Positions 1 to 5,767 of a DNA stretch of 6,946 nucleotides are shown piece after piece. Numbering within the stretch: the stretch's first letter is position 1; each line of letters begins with the position of its first letter. Under the pieces are notes generated by a model. That model searched no databases. It had not been told where the DNA came from and saw only the letters and a program-made list of their open reading frames with translations. The DNA is from Bacteroides sp. CAG:1060 (GTDB taxonomy: Bacteria; Bacteroidota; Bacteroidia; Bacteroidales; UBA932): assembly GCA_000432655.1 (NCBI GenBank), contig HF986287.1, positions 1 to 6,946 on the forward strand, written 5' to 3'. The translations under genes were made by a program, and so were the position numbers.

Positions 1-69
1 GGTTAACATTTCCCGACAGTCCCTAAAATAGATTTAACCCTCATAAAAAAATATAAAATAATACACTAT

Positions 70-1050
70 TTACATCCATCCCTGGGCAGAGACTTGATGC
101 TCAAGCCCATCGGGAGTAACAAGCACCGCTCCTACTTCAGGAAGAGCGAGATGCCCTACGACTTCAAATGTATTAAAAATTTTTTTGAATTCCTCGTACT
201 TTGACAAAGAAATTACATACATCAGGCAAAAATCGTCTCCCCCGTTCATAGCGGCGGAAAGAGGGTCAATGTCAAGTTCTTTTCCGAGAGAGAAACTGTT
301 TCCTTCAAATGGAATACGGTCTGCATATAGTTTTACCCCAAAACCTGAGTCTCTGTGCAATCTGAGGACGGCATCAGCAAGTCCCCTGCTTACAAAGTAA
401 CCATACGAAGGAACTATTCCGGACTTTTCTACATCAGAAACTGTAGCCGGGTCAAGATCAGGCTTGAGGTATGCCCCAAGCATCATTTTGTATTTTTCCA
501 GTTCCGAAGGCTTTCTTTCCAGCACCTGCTGTCCCAGATAAGCTGCGCCAAGACGCCCGCTGACACAAATAAGATCTTTGCTCTTGGCTTCGGATGGTTT
601 GCTTTCCGCTTCAGAAAGTCTGCACCCGAAAGCATTGACGCTTACAGCAAGACCATTGCGGGAAGGTACAAGATCCAAAGAAATCTTGGCATATCCATGC
701 TCTTTAGCCGCCACAAGCACTCCGTTCCACAATTCTCGTATCTGCTCGAAATCAAGTTTGGCGGACACCCCGAGAGTGATGGAAAGAGCCTTTGGATGGG
801 CAAGCACGGAATATAATTCACCGGTAACGGCCAATACACTCTTATATCCGAGGTGTTTCAGTGGAAAATACTCCAAATTGAAGTCGGTCCCCTCAAGCAT
901 GATGCGGCACGCATTCACATAAGAGGCACCGTCTTTGTCCTTATACCAAAGCGGCTCTTCGAAAGGGGTGTATCCACTCCCTTCGAAAAGCTGCCTTATT
1001 GCTTCCACCCGCCCCAAAGAGGCGAATGTGGGTTTATCCGTAGTGCTCAA
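70..1050 (-). CDS. Divergent ThiL-like protein (AIR synthase-related / PurM-fold), probable pseudoenzyme
   Basis: This 326-residue protein aligns by eye along its whole length with thiamine-monophosphate kinase (ThiL), which phosphorylates thiamine phosphate to thiamine pyrophosphate. Recognisable landmarks are LGRVEAIRQLF (12-22), MLEGTDFNLEYFPLKHLGYK (51-70), DLICVSGRLGAAYLG (159-173), SGFGVKLYADRIP (235-247), NGGDDF (269-274) and the C-terminal AQGW. Residues that normally bind ATP and magnesium are largely absent. No GDDA motif is present around residues 28-42, the TTD motif is replaced near 46-50, the (N/S)D pair is GE at 77-78, and ISDGL reads VSRGL at 220-224. D126 and the GGDDF acidic pair remain. 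Residues 146-158 form a Ser/Glu/Lys-rich stretch with two similar halves. The start appears to be TTG, two bases after the glyS stop; it is preferred because the conserved N-terminal helix begins at residue 12 and the first in-frame ATG is at residue 51. It is the last gene of the operon. The fold assignment is firm; loss of kinase activity is inferred. Confidence 0.8.
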   Translation of the reverse strand: MSTTDKPTFASLGRVEAIRQLFEGSGYTPFEEPLWYKDKDGASYVNACRIMLEGTDFNLEYFPLKHLGYKSVLAVTGELYSVLAHPKALSITLGVSAKLDFEQIRELWNGVLVAAKEHGYAKISLDLVPSRNGLAVSVNAFGCRLSEAESKPSEAKSKDLICVSGRLGAAYLGQQVLERKPSELEKYKMMLGAYLKPDLDPATVSDVEKSGIVPSYGYFVSRGLADAVLRLHRDSGFGVKLYADRIPFEGNSFSLGKELDIDPLSAAMNGGDDFCLMYVISLSKYEEFKKIFNTFEVVGHLALPEVGAVLVTPDGLEHQVSAQGWM

Positions 1051-1052
1051 TA

Positions 1053-2591
1053 CTAAAGGTTTCTCAAAAGATTGTTAAGATTAACCTTGCTGTCAAGAAG
1101 AGTCTTCAACTCTGCTACCGGAACTCTCTGCTGTTGCATCGTGTCACGGTCACGAACTGTTACGCAGTTATCATTGAGCGATTCGTGATCCACGGTGATA
1201 CAAAACGGCGTTCCTATAGCATCCTGACGACGATAACGCTTACCGATGCTGTCTTTTTCATCATACTGGCAGTTATAGTCGTATTTGAGAATATCCATAA
1301 CCTTCTGGGCGAATTCAGGAAGACCGTCTTTCTTGATAAGAGGCAGAACGGCCGCCTTTATAGGAGCCAGCGGGGCAGGAAGGCTCAGCACGGTACGAGT
1401 TTCCCCGTTTTCAAGCGTTTCCTCCTTGTATGCATGGCTCATCACGGCAAGGAACATTCGGTCCACACCGATTGAGGTTTCCACGCAATATGGTACATAG
1501 CTCTCTCCTGTCTCAGGATCAAAATATTGAAGTTTCTTGCCGGAGAGTTTCTGATGATTGCCGAGGTCGAAGTCCGTACGGCTGTGAATTCCTTCAAGTT
1601 CCTTGAAGCCGAACGGGAAATTAAACTCGATATCCGTAGCGGCGTTGGCATAATGCGCAAGCTTCTCGTGGTCATGGAAACGATAATTCTCAGGACCCAT
1701 ACCGAGATTGACATGCCACTTCAGACGATTCTCCTTCCACTTCTTGAACCATTCCATCTCTGTTCCTGGACGTACGAAGAACTCCATCTCCATCTGTTCA
1801 AACTCTCTCATGCGGAAAATGAACTGACGTGCCACAACTTCGTTTCTGAAAGCCTTGCCAATCTGCGCTATTCCGAAAGGAATTTTCATTCGTCCGGTCT
1901 TCTGGACATTAATGTAATCCACGAAAATACCCTGCGCGGTCTCCGGACGAAGATAAATGGTATTCGTGTCATCGCCTACAGACCCGAACTGGGTGGAGAA
2001 CATAAGGTTAAACTGACGGACATCCGTCCAGTTCTTGGTTCCGCTTATAGGACATACGATATTGCAGTCAAGTATTATCTGCTTATATTCCGCAAAGTCA
2101 CTTGCCTGCTCGGCCTTCATGTACCTGTTATGAACTTCCTCGTAGTGGGCTTTTTCGCGCAGAACATTAGGATTGGTCTCACGGAATTTAGCCTCATCGA
2201 AAGAATCTCCGAACTTACGGCGACCCTTTTCCACTTCCTTGTTGATTTTCTCTTCTATCTTTCCGAGATAATCCTCTATAAGAACATCCGCACGATATCT
2301 TTTCTTGGAATCCTTATTATCTATGAGAGGGTCATTGAACGCAGAAACATGCCCTGACGCCACCCAAGTCTTAGGATGCATGAACACACACGCATCTATT
2401 CCGACAATATTCTCGTTCAGACGAGTCATGGCATTCCACCAATACTGCTTGATGTTATTCTTGAGTTCCACACCGAGCTGGCCATAGTCATATACGGCAG
2501 CCAAGCCATCATAGATTTCACTGGAAGGAAAAATAAATCCGTATTCCTTACAATGGGCGACAAGCACCTTGAACAATTCTTCCTGTGTCAT
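1053..2591 (-). CDS. glyQS: Glycyl-tRNA synthetase (class II, single-chain homodimeric type)
   Basis: This cytoplasmic enzyme charges tRNA-Gly with glycine using ATP. The 512-residue product is the eukaryote/archaeal-like single-chain form, also called glyS in many genomes, not the two-subunit glyQ+glyS form. Visible landmarks are an N-terminal segment with YDYGQLGVELKNNIKQYWW (34-52), HPKTWVASGH (72-81), LRPETAQGIF (214-223), class II motif 2 around FRNEV...FRMREFEQMEMEFF (248-272), SRTDFDLGNHQ (337-347) and motif 3 ETSIGVDRMFLAVM (371-384). The C-terminal anticodon-binding domain starts near 408 and includes the VTVRDRDTMQQQRVP segment (477-491). The region at about 105-185 is the insertion typical of this type. 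The ATG start gives a normal N-terminus, and the gene is intact. It begins 26 bases after the folK stop, the widest gap in the operon, and is followed two bases later by the ThiL-like gene. Long open frames on the opposite strand over this gene look like shadows of its codon pattern. Confidence 0.97.
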   Translation of the reverse strand: MTQEELFKVLVAHCKEYGFIFPSSEIYDGLAAVYDYGQLGVELKNNIKQYWWNAMTRLNENIVGIDACVFMHPKTWVASGHVSAFNDPLIDNKDSKKRYRADVLIEDYLGKIEEKINKEVEKGRRKFGDSFDEAKFRETNPNVLREKAHYEEVHNRYMKAEQASDFAEYKQIILDCNIVCPISGTKNWTDVRQFNLMFSTQFGSVGDDTNTIYLRPETAQGIFVDYINVQKTGRMKIPFGIAQIGKAFRNEVVARQFIFRMREFEQMEMEFFVRPGTEMEWFKKWKENRLKWHVNLGMGPENYRFHDHEKLAHYANAATDIEFNFPFGFKELEGIHSRTDFDLGNHQKLSGKKLQYFDPETGESYVPYCVETSIGVDRMFLAVMSHAYKEETLENGETRTVLSLPAPLAPIKAAVLPLIKKDGLPEFAQKVMDILKYDYNCQYDEKDSIGKRYRRQDAIGTPFCITVDHESLNDNCVTVRDRDTMQQQRVPVAELKTLLDSKVNLNNLLRNL

Positions 2592-2612
2592 ATCTTATTA
2601 TTTACAATCTTG

Positions 2613-2620
2613 CAAATTTA
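2613..2620 (-). promoter_or_regulatory. Possible internal promoter -7 box for glyQS
   Basis: Read on the minus strand, the sequence TAAATTTG matches the Bacteroidota -7 consensus TAnnTTTG. It lies 21 bases upstream of the glyQS ATG and overlaps the folK stop codon. No TTTG-like -33 element sits at the expected distance. The position resembles that of the boxes before sufS and ruvA, so a glyQS-specific start is plausible but weak. Confidence 0.3.
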
Positions 2621-3046
2621 ATCATTTTCATCCAATATCTGCATCAACGGCCTCATAACAAAATCCCTTTCCTTCATTTTAGGGTGAGGTATCTGTAAAT
2701 CAGGCGTCTGCATGCTTATATTACCATATAAAAGAATGTCTATATCAATTATTCTGTCATGATATATTCTCTGCCCGTCAGAAGAAAACTCCATTACCTC
2801 CCGGCGTCCCATATCGCGCTCTATGGTCTTACAGGTTTTCAGCACGTCTTCCGGCTTCGCATCTATATCAAAAGAGACCGCACAATTCAGAAAATCAGCT
2901 CCCGTAAAACCCCATGCCGGCGTTTCAATTATATCTGACAATGCTTTCCAATGACACCCAAAGGACTTTTCGAGCATCTCAAGCGCCCTTTTGATATTGG
3001 CCTTTCTGTCTCCCTGATTGGTGCCTATTGAAAGATAGAGCGTCAT
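2618..3046 (-). CDS. folK: 6-hydroxymethyl-7,8-dihydropterin pyrophosphokinase (HPPK)
   Basis: HPPK transfers pyrophosphate from ATP to 6-hydroxymethyl-7,8-dihydropterin, the step before dihydropteroate synthase in folate synthesis. The 142-residue length is slightly shorter than the E. coli enzyme but normal for stand-alone FolK. The N-terminal strand carries SIGTNQGD (6-13). The family signature is DRIIDIDILLYG at 97-108, in which D101 and D103 are the paired magnesium-binding aspartates. IPHPKMKERDFVMRPL (119-134) is the conserved C-terminal pterin-site segment, and TPAWGF (42-47) is the usual pterin-loop region. No FolB or FolP fusion is present. Its ATG overlaps the TGA of the upstream DUF59 gene as ATGA, indicating translational coupling inside the suf-led operon. 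The functional link with the Suf genes is not evident, so the shared transcript probably reflects housekeeping co-expression. Confidence 0.96.
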   Translation of the reverse strand: MTLYLSIGTNQGDRKANIKRALEMLEKSFGCHWKALSDIIETPAWGFTGADFLNCAVSFDIDAKPEDVLKTCKTIERDMGRREVMEFSSDGQRIYHDRIIDIDILLYGNISMQTPDLQIPHPKMKERDFVMRPLMQILDEND

Positions 3047-3402
3047 AATTCAGGATCCATTCCAAGCGACACGCGAGCTTCGTCCGAAAGAAGGCTCTGA
3101 TCCCAGGCAGGTTCGAACACAAGATCAATCGTACATTTGGTCACGCCGGGTGTCTGCTCCACGCTGCGGCGAACATCTTCAATCACCTCATCCGCCATCG
3201 GGCAATTAGGTGCTGTAAATGTCATCTTAATATAGACCTCTTTGGCCTTGTTGATATTAAGTTCATAAATAAGCCCAAGATCGTATATGTTTACAGGAAT
3301 CTCCGGATCATATACCTGCTTTAGTGCAAGCACAACGGACTCATAAAGAGGCGCAAGGGCCTTGACATCCTGGGGTGTCAACACTTCTTCACTATTCTCC
3401 AT
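3043..3402 (-). CDS. DUF59/MIP18-family SUF-associated Fe-S assembly protein (SufT-like)
   Basis: Proteins of this family act in Fe-S cluster assembly or delivery to target proteins. The single DUF59 protein of Staphylococcus aureus is named SufT. With the chosen start the product has 119 residues. It shows DPEIPVNIYDLGLIY (32-46), the TAPNCPMA loop (63-70) with conserved C67, and a C-terminal EPAWDQSLLSDEARVSLGM segment (97-115) typical of the bacterial SUF-associated subfamily. It has no N-terminal extension or ATPase domain, so it is not an Mrp/ApbC fusion. An ATG further upstream at 3432 is in frame and adds ten residues, but the start at 3402 is preferred because it shortens the overlap with sufE from 41 to 11 bases and still keeps the whole domain. 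It follows sufS and sufE, which supports a role in the Suf pathway. Its exact biochemical function is unproven. An annotation as PaaD (phenylacetate pathway) is unlikely because no paa genes are nearby. Confidence 0.9.
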   Translation of the reverse strand: MENSEEVLTPQDVKALAPLYESVVLALKQVYDPEIPVNIYDLGLIYELNINKAKEVYIKMTFTAPNCPMADEVIEDVRRSVEQTPGVTKCTIDLVFEPAWDQSLLSDEARVSLGMDPEL

Positions 3403-3811
3403 ATTCGCAAGCTTTTCTCTTGATTGTATCAATCATGGATACCAGACCATTGGCACGGGTGGGAGACAAATTCTCCTTAAGACCTATCCGCTCCACAAAA
3501 CTAAAATCGTCCTTTGCTATTTCTTCCGCCTTTCGTCCGGAATAAACGCTCACTAAAAGAGCAATGATTCCTTTAGTTATAAGGGCGTCGCTGTCGGCGC
3601 GAAATATCACTCTGCCATCTTTGATTTGAGCATCGAGCCATACTCTGGACTGACATCCCTTTATAAGTCTGTCTTCCGTTTTCAGCTCCTCAGGAAATGA
3701 CTCCAGGCTGTTACCCATCTCTATCAGAGCCGAATACTTGTCCAGCCAGTCATCATACATGGAAAACTCCTCTATCACTTCGTCCTGAGCTTCTTTCAAT
3801 GTCTTTTCCAT
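3392..3811 (-). CDS. sufE: SufE-family cysteine desulfurase sulfur acceptor
   Basis: SufE accepts persulfide sulfur from SufS, stimulates the desulfurase and passes the sulfur to the Suf scaffold. With the chosen start the product has 139 residues, normal for the family. The active-site cysteine is C53 in the loop IKGCQSRVWL, close to C51 of E. coli SufE. Other family features are the N-terminal helices with YDDWLDKYSALIEMG, the helix after TKGIIALLVSVYSGR, and the C-terminal LSPTRANGLVSMIDTIK. The ATG at 3811 lies two bases after the sufS stop and gives the standard N-terminus MEKTLKEAQ. An alternative in-frame ATG at 3829 lies inside the end of sufS and would add six residues. The gene overlaps the following DUF59 gene by 11 bases. 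Immediate adjacency to sufS makes this a cognate SufS-SufE pair. Confidence 0.96.
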   Translation of the reverse strand: MEKTLKEAQDEVIEEFSMYDDWLDKYSALIEMGNSLESFPEELKTEDRLIKGCQSRVWLDAQIKDGRVIFRADSDALITKGIIALLVSVYSGRKAEEIAKDDFSFVERIGLKENLSPTRANGLVSMIDTIKRKACEYGE

Positions 3812-3813
3812 AA

Positions 3814-5040
3814 CTACATCAACATACATATTGCCTTGTTCAGGCTTTCCATAAAATATTCAGCCTCCTGTAAAGTATTATAAGGGGCAAAGGAGACTCT
3901 AAGCATCCCGGTCACACCGAATCTGTCCATCAACGGCTCTGCACACATCTGACCTGAACGGACAGCTATTCCCATTTTATCCAGAATCAGCGCCAAATCT
4001 TCATGGTGACAATGTTCCACGGAGAACGAAAACAATGGAATCTTACTGAACTCCGCATCCGGAACTCCGTACAAGCGAATGCGGCGATCGCTTCCGAGAG
4101 CATCCAACATAAATTTCACAATCGCCTTTTGGCTTAATGCAATCTCCTCACTATCAGCTATTTCTCTCGCCAGAGAAAGTGCATTTTTCAGCGTTGGCGT
4201 ACCGGAAATATTCTGCGTTCCCGCCTCAAACTTTCTTGGAACAGGAGCGTATGTAGAACCGGACCATCGAACAGTTTCTATCATTTCCCCGCCGCCCATA
4301 TATGGAGGCATCTGCTCAAGAAGTTCCTTTTTCCCATATAAAACACCGGTTCCTGGCGCGGCAAAAATCTTATGTCCGGAAAACAGATAAAAATCACAGT
4401 CAAGCGCCTGGACATCCACCTTTTCGTGCACAATTCCTTGCGCCCCATCTATCAACACCTTACAACCCTTTGAGTGACAAATAGATACAATTTTCTCAAC
4501 AGGATTTACAAGCCCGAGAACATTTGAAATATGAGCCACACACACTATTTTGGTGCGCGGTGTTATCAGATGCTCCAAAGAGTCTATATCCAGATGACCG
4601 TTATCATCTACTTTCAGCACTTTTATGACCGCTCCGAACTGCTCACACAGGAATTGCCATGGGACAATATTGGAATGATGCTCGCTCTCCGCTATAATAA
4701 TCTCATCTCCATCGGATATAAACTTTCTTCCGAAACTTGAAGCGACCAGATTAAGGGACGCTGTAGCCCCGGAAGTAAATACTATTTCATTCGCAGAAGA
4801 TGCGTTGATATACGAAGCCACAAAAGAACGTGCATCTTCGTATTGTTCCGTTGCCAAGGCCGCAATATGATGCACGGCACGATGAAGATTGGCAGTCAAC
4901 GAAGAAGCCAAATGCTCCCAGGTCCGAATTACTGAAAACGGACGAAGAGAAGTAGCTGCATTATCGAGATAAACGAGAGGTTTACCATATACAGTCTGTG
5001 ACAATTGGGGAAATTCTTTCCTTAATTCCTGAACATCCAT
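3814..5040 (-). CDS. sufS: Group II cysteine desulfurase SufS
   Basis: SufS is a PLP enzyme that converts L-cysteine to L-alanine and leaves a persulfide for transfer to SufE. The 408-residue length is standard. Visible features are DNAATS (26-31), NLHRAVH (51-57), TSGATASLNL (89-98) in the PLP phosphate region, EHHSNIVPWQ (120-129), the PLP-ring aspartate D198 in DGAQG, the Schiff-base lysine K224 in SGHK, and PRKFEAGTQNISG (268-280). The catalytic cysteine is C366 in RSGQMCAEP. E. coli SufS has HH before this cysteine where QM occurs here; I believe the variant is common in Bacteroidota. The short loop before C366 and the GGGEMI segment are group II traits, so it is not IscS or NifS. It is the first gene of a six-gene operon, and sufE follows after two bases. 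Its ATG at 5040 follows a promoter-like box. A kynureninase or selenocysteine lyase annotation is possible by homology but is outweighed by the sufE neighbour. Confidence 0.96.
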   Translation of the reverse strand: MDVQELRKEFPQLSQTVYGKPLVYLDNAATSLRPFSVIRTWEHLASSLTANLHRAVHHIAALATEQYEDARSFVASYINASSANEIVFTSGATASLNLVASSFGRKFISDGDEIIIAESEHHSNIVPWQFLCEQFGAVIKVLKVDDNGHLDIDSLEHLITPRTKIVCVAHISNVLGLVNPVEKIVSICHSKGCKVLIDGAQGIVHEKVDVQALDCDFYLFSGHKIFAAPGTGVLYGKKELLEQMPPYMGGGEMIETVRWSGSTYAPVPRKFEAGTQNISGTPTLKNALSLAREIADSEEIALSQKAIVKFMLDALGSDRRIRLYGVPDAEFSKIPLFSFSVEHCHHEDLALILDKMGIAVRSGQMCAEPLMDRFGVTGMLRVSFAPYNTLQEAEYFMESLNKAICMLM

Positions 5041-5065
5041 TGTAATGGTGTTTTATTTGACGGCA

Positions 5066-5073
5066 CAAAAATA
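5066..5073 (-). promoter_or_regulatory. Candidate -7 promoter box for the sufS operon
   Basis: Read on the minus strand, TATTTTTG matches the Bacteroidota -7 consensus TAnnTTTG exactly. It lies 25 bases upstream of the sufS ATG, which would leave a short leader of about 15-20 bases. No clear TTTG -33 element occurs about 20 bases further upstream. No strong Shine-Dalgarno sequence is present, as expected for this phylum. Confidence 0.5.
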
Positions 5074-5124
5074 CGAAGAATTTGCTTATCATTGAATATA
5101 TATTGATACGCACAAAGTTTCTTT

Positions 5125-5152
5125 TAATGCAAATATGCTTATTTTTGCATTA
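5125..5152. promoter_or_regulatory. 9-bp perfect inverted repeat over the ruvA promoter (candidate operator)
   Basis: TAATGCAAA (5125-5133) and TTTGCATTA (5144-5152) are perfect reverse complements separated by ten bases. The arm centres are 19 bp apart, about two helical turns, as expected for a dimeric repressor or activator. The right arm overlaps the end of the ruvA -7 box at 5140-5147. No regulator family is recognised from the arms. The region is AT-rich, so chance is possible. Confidence 0.35.
5140..5147 (+). promoter_or_regulatory. Candidate -7 promoter box for ruvA
   Basis: TATTTTTG matches TAnnTTTG exactly and ends 22 bases before the ruvA ATG. A partial -33 element, TTTC at 5118-5121, lies 18 bases upstream of the box, slightly closer than the usual 19-21. 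The same box sequence is used on the other strand for sufS, so the 129-base region holds two divergent promoters. Confidence 0.5.
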
Positions 5153-5169
5153 GTAAAAACAAAGCAGAT

Positions 5170-5763
5170 ATGATAGACTACATCAGCGGCACCATTAAAA
5201 AACTAACGCCAACATTTGTAATAATAGAAAATGCCGGAGTAGGACACATTATGGAAATCTCTCTTCAGACTTATGACAGGCTCGAAGGGAAAGCGGATGC
5301 CATAATTTACATTCAGAGCCAGATCAATCAGAGAGAAGGAACTCAGATTGACTATGGTTTTTCTTCCGAGGAAGAAAGGGCTTTGTTCAGAAAAATCACC
5401 TCCGTATCCGGTATGGGAGCATCTTCAGCCAGGATGATATTGTCCTCCCTCTCCCCTTCAGAACTTAAAGAAGCCATCCTTTGTGAAGATATCACAAGGC
5501 TCAAATCAGTAAAAGGAATAGGCTTAAAAAGTGCACAAAGACTCATACTGGAGCTTAAAGACAAATTCAATAAAGATGATGAATACAACTCAGAGCTATT
5601 CATCAGCACGGACAAGAGTGACAACACCAAAGAGGCTATGGCAGCACTGATAAGTCTCGGCTTCAGCAAGCCAAATATCAGCAAAGTCATTCAGACTATA
5701 CTCAAATCCAAACCTTCCGCATCGGTTGAAGAACTTATAAAGGACGCATTAAGACTGCTCTAA
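5170..5763 (+). CDS. ruvA: Holliday junction branch migration protein RuvA
   Basis: RuvA binds four-way Holliday junctions as a tetramer and loads the RuvB helicase for branch migration in recombinational repair. The 197-residue product has the usual three domains: an N-terminal OB fold (about 1-64, starting MIDYISGTIKK and ending near DYGFSSEEERALF), two helix-hairpin-helix motifs at VSGMGASSARMIL (79-91) and VKGIGLKSAQRLILELKDK (114-132), a flexible acidic linker (about 134-152), and a C-terminal RuvB-binding three-helix domain (153-197, with AMAALISLGFS). The first hairpin reads GMGASSA where GVGPKLA is common, a modest divergence. The ATG at 5170 gives the standard N-terminus. ruvA is transcribed away from sufS and ends four bases from the convergent mnmG. 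ruvB and ruvC are not in the window, so ruvA stands apart from ruvB here. Confidence 0.96.
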   Translation: MIDYISGTIKKLTPTFVIIENAGVGHIMEISLQTYDRLEGKADAIIYIQSQINQREGTQIDYGFSSEEERALFRKITSVSGMGASSARMILSSLSPSELKEAILCEDITRLKSVKGIGLKSAQRLILELKDKFNKDDEYNSELFISTDKSDNTKEAMAALISLGFSKPNISKVIQTILKSKPSASVEELIKDALRLL

Positions 5764-5767
5764 TCCC

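Noticed and set aside
1..39. GGTTAA/TTAACC inverted repeat downstream of the ThiL-like gene
   Set aside because: Six-base AT-rich arms with a 27-base loop and no T tract do not make a terminator, and the left arm touches the window edge.
355..816. Open frame of about 153 codons on the plus strand
   Set aside because: It is antisense to the ThiL-like gene, its translation looks like no known family, and it has no promoter or operon context.
1527..2357. Long open frame of about 276 codons on the plus strand
   Set aside because: It lies entirely antisense to glyQS, shows no recognisable domain, and is explained by the codon pattern of that gene.
3043..3432. PaaD (phenylacetate degradation) as the identity of the DUF59 gene
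   Set aside because: There is no other paa gene; linkage to sufS and sufE and the C-terminal SDEARVSLGM segment fit the SUF-associated subfamily.
5087..5108. TATCA/TGATA around an ATATAT core between sufS and ruvA as a second operator
   Set aside because: Five-base arms in an AT-rich spacer are expected by chance and do not extend in either direction.
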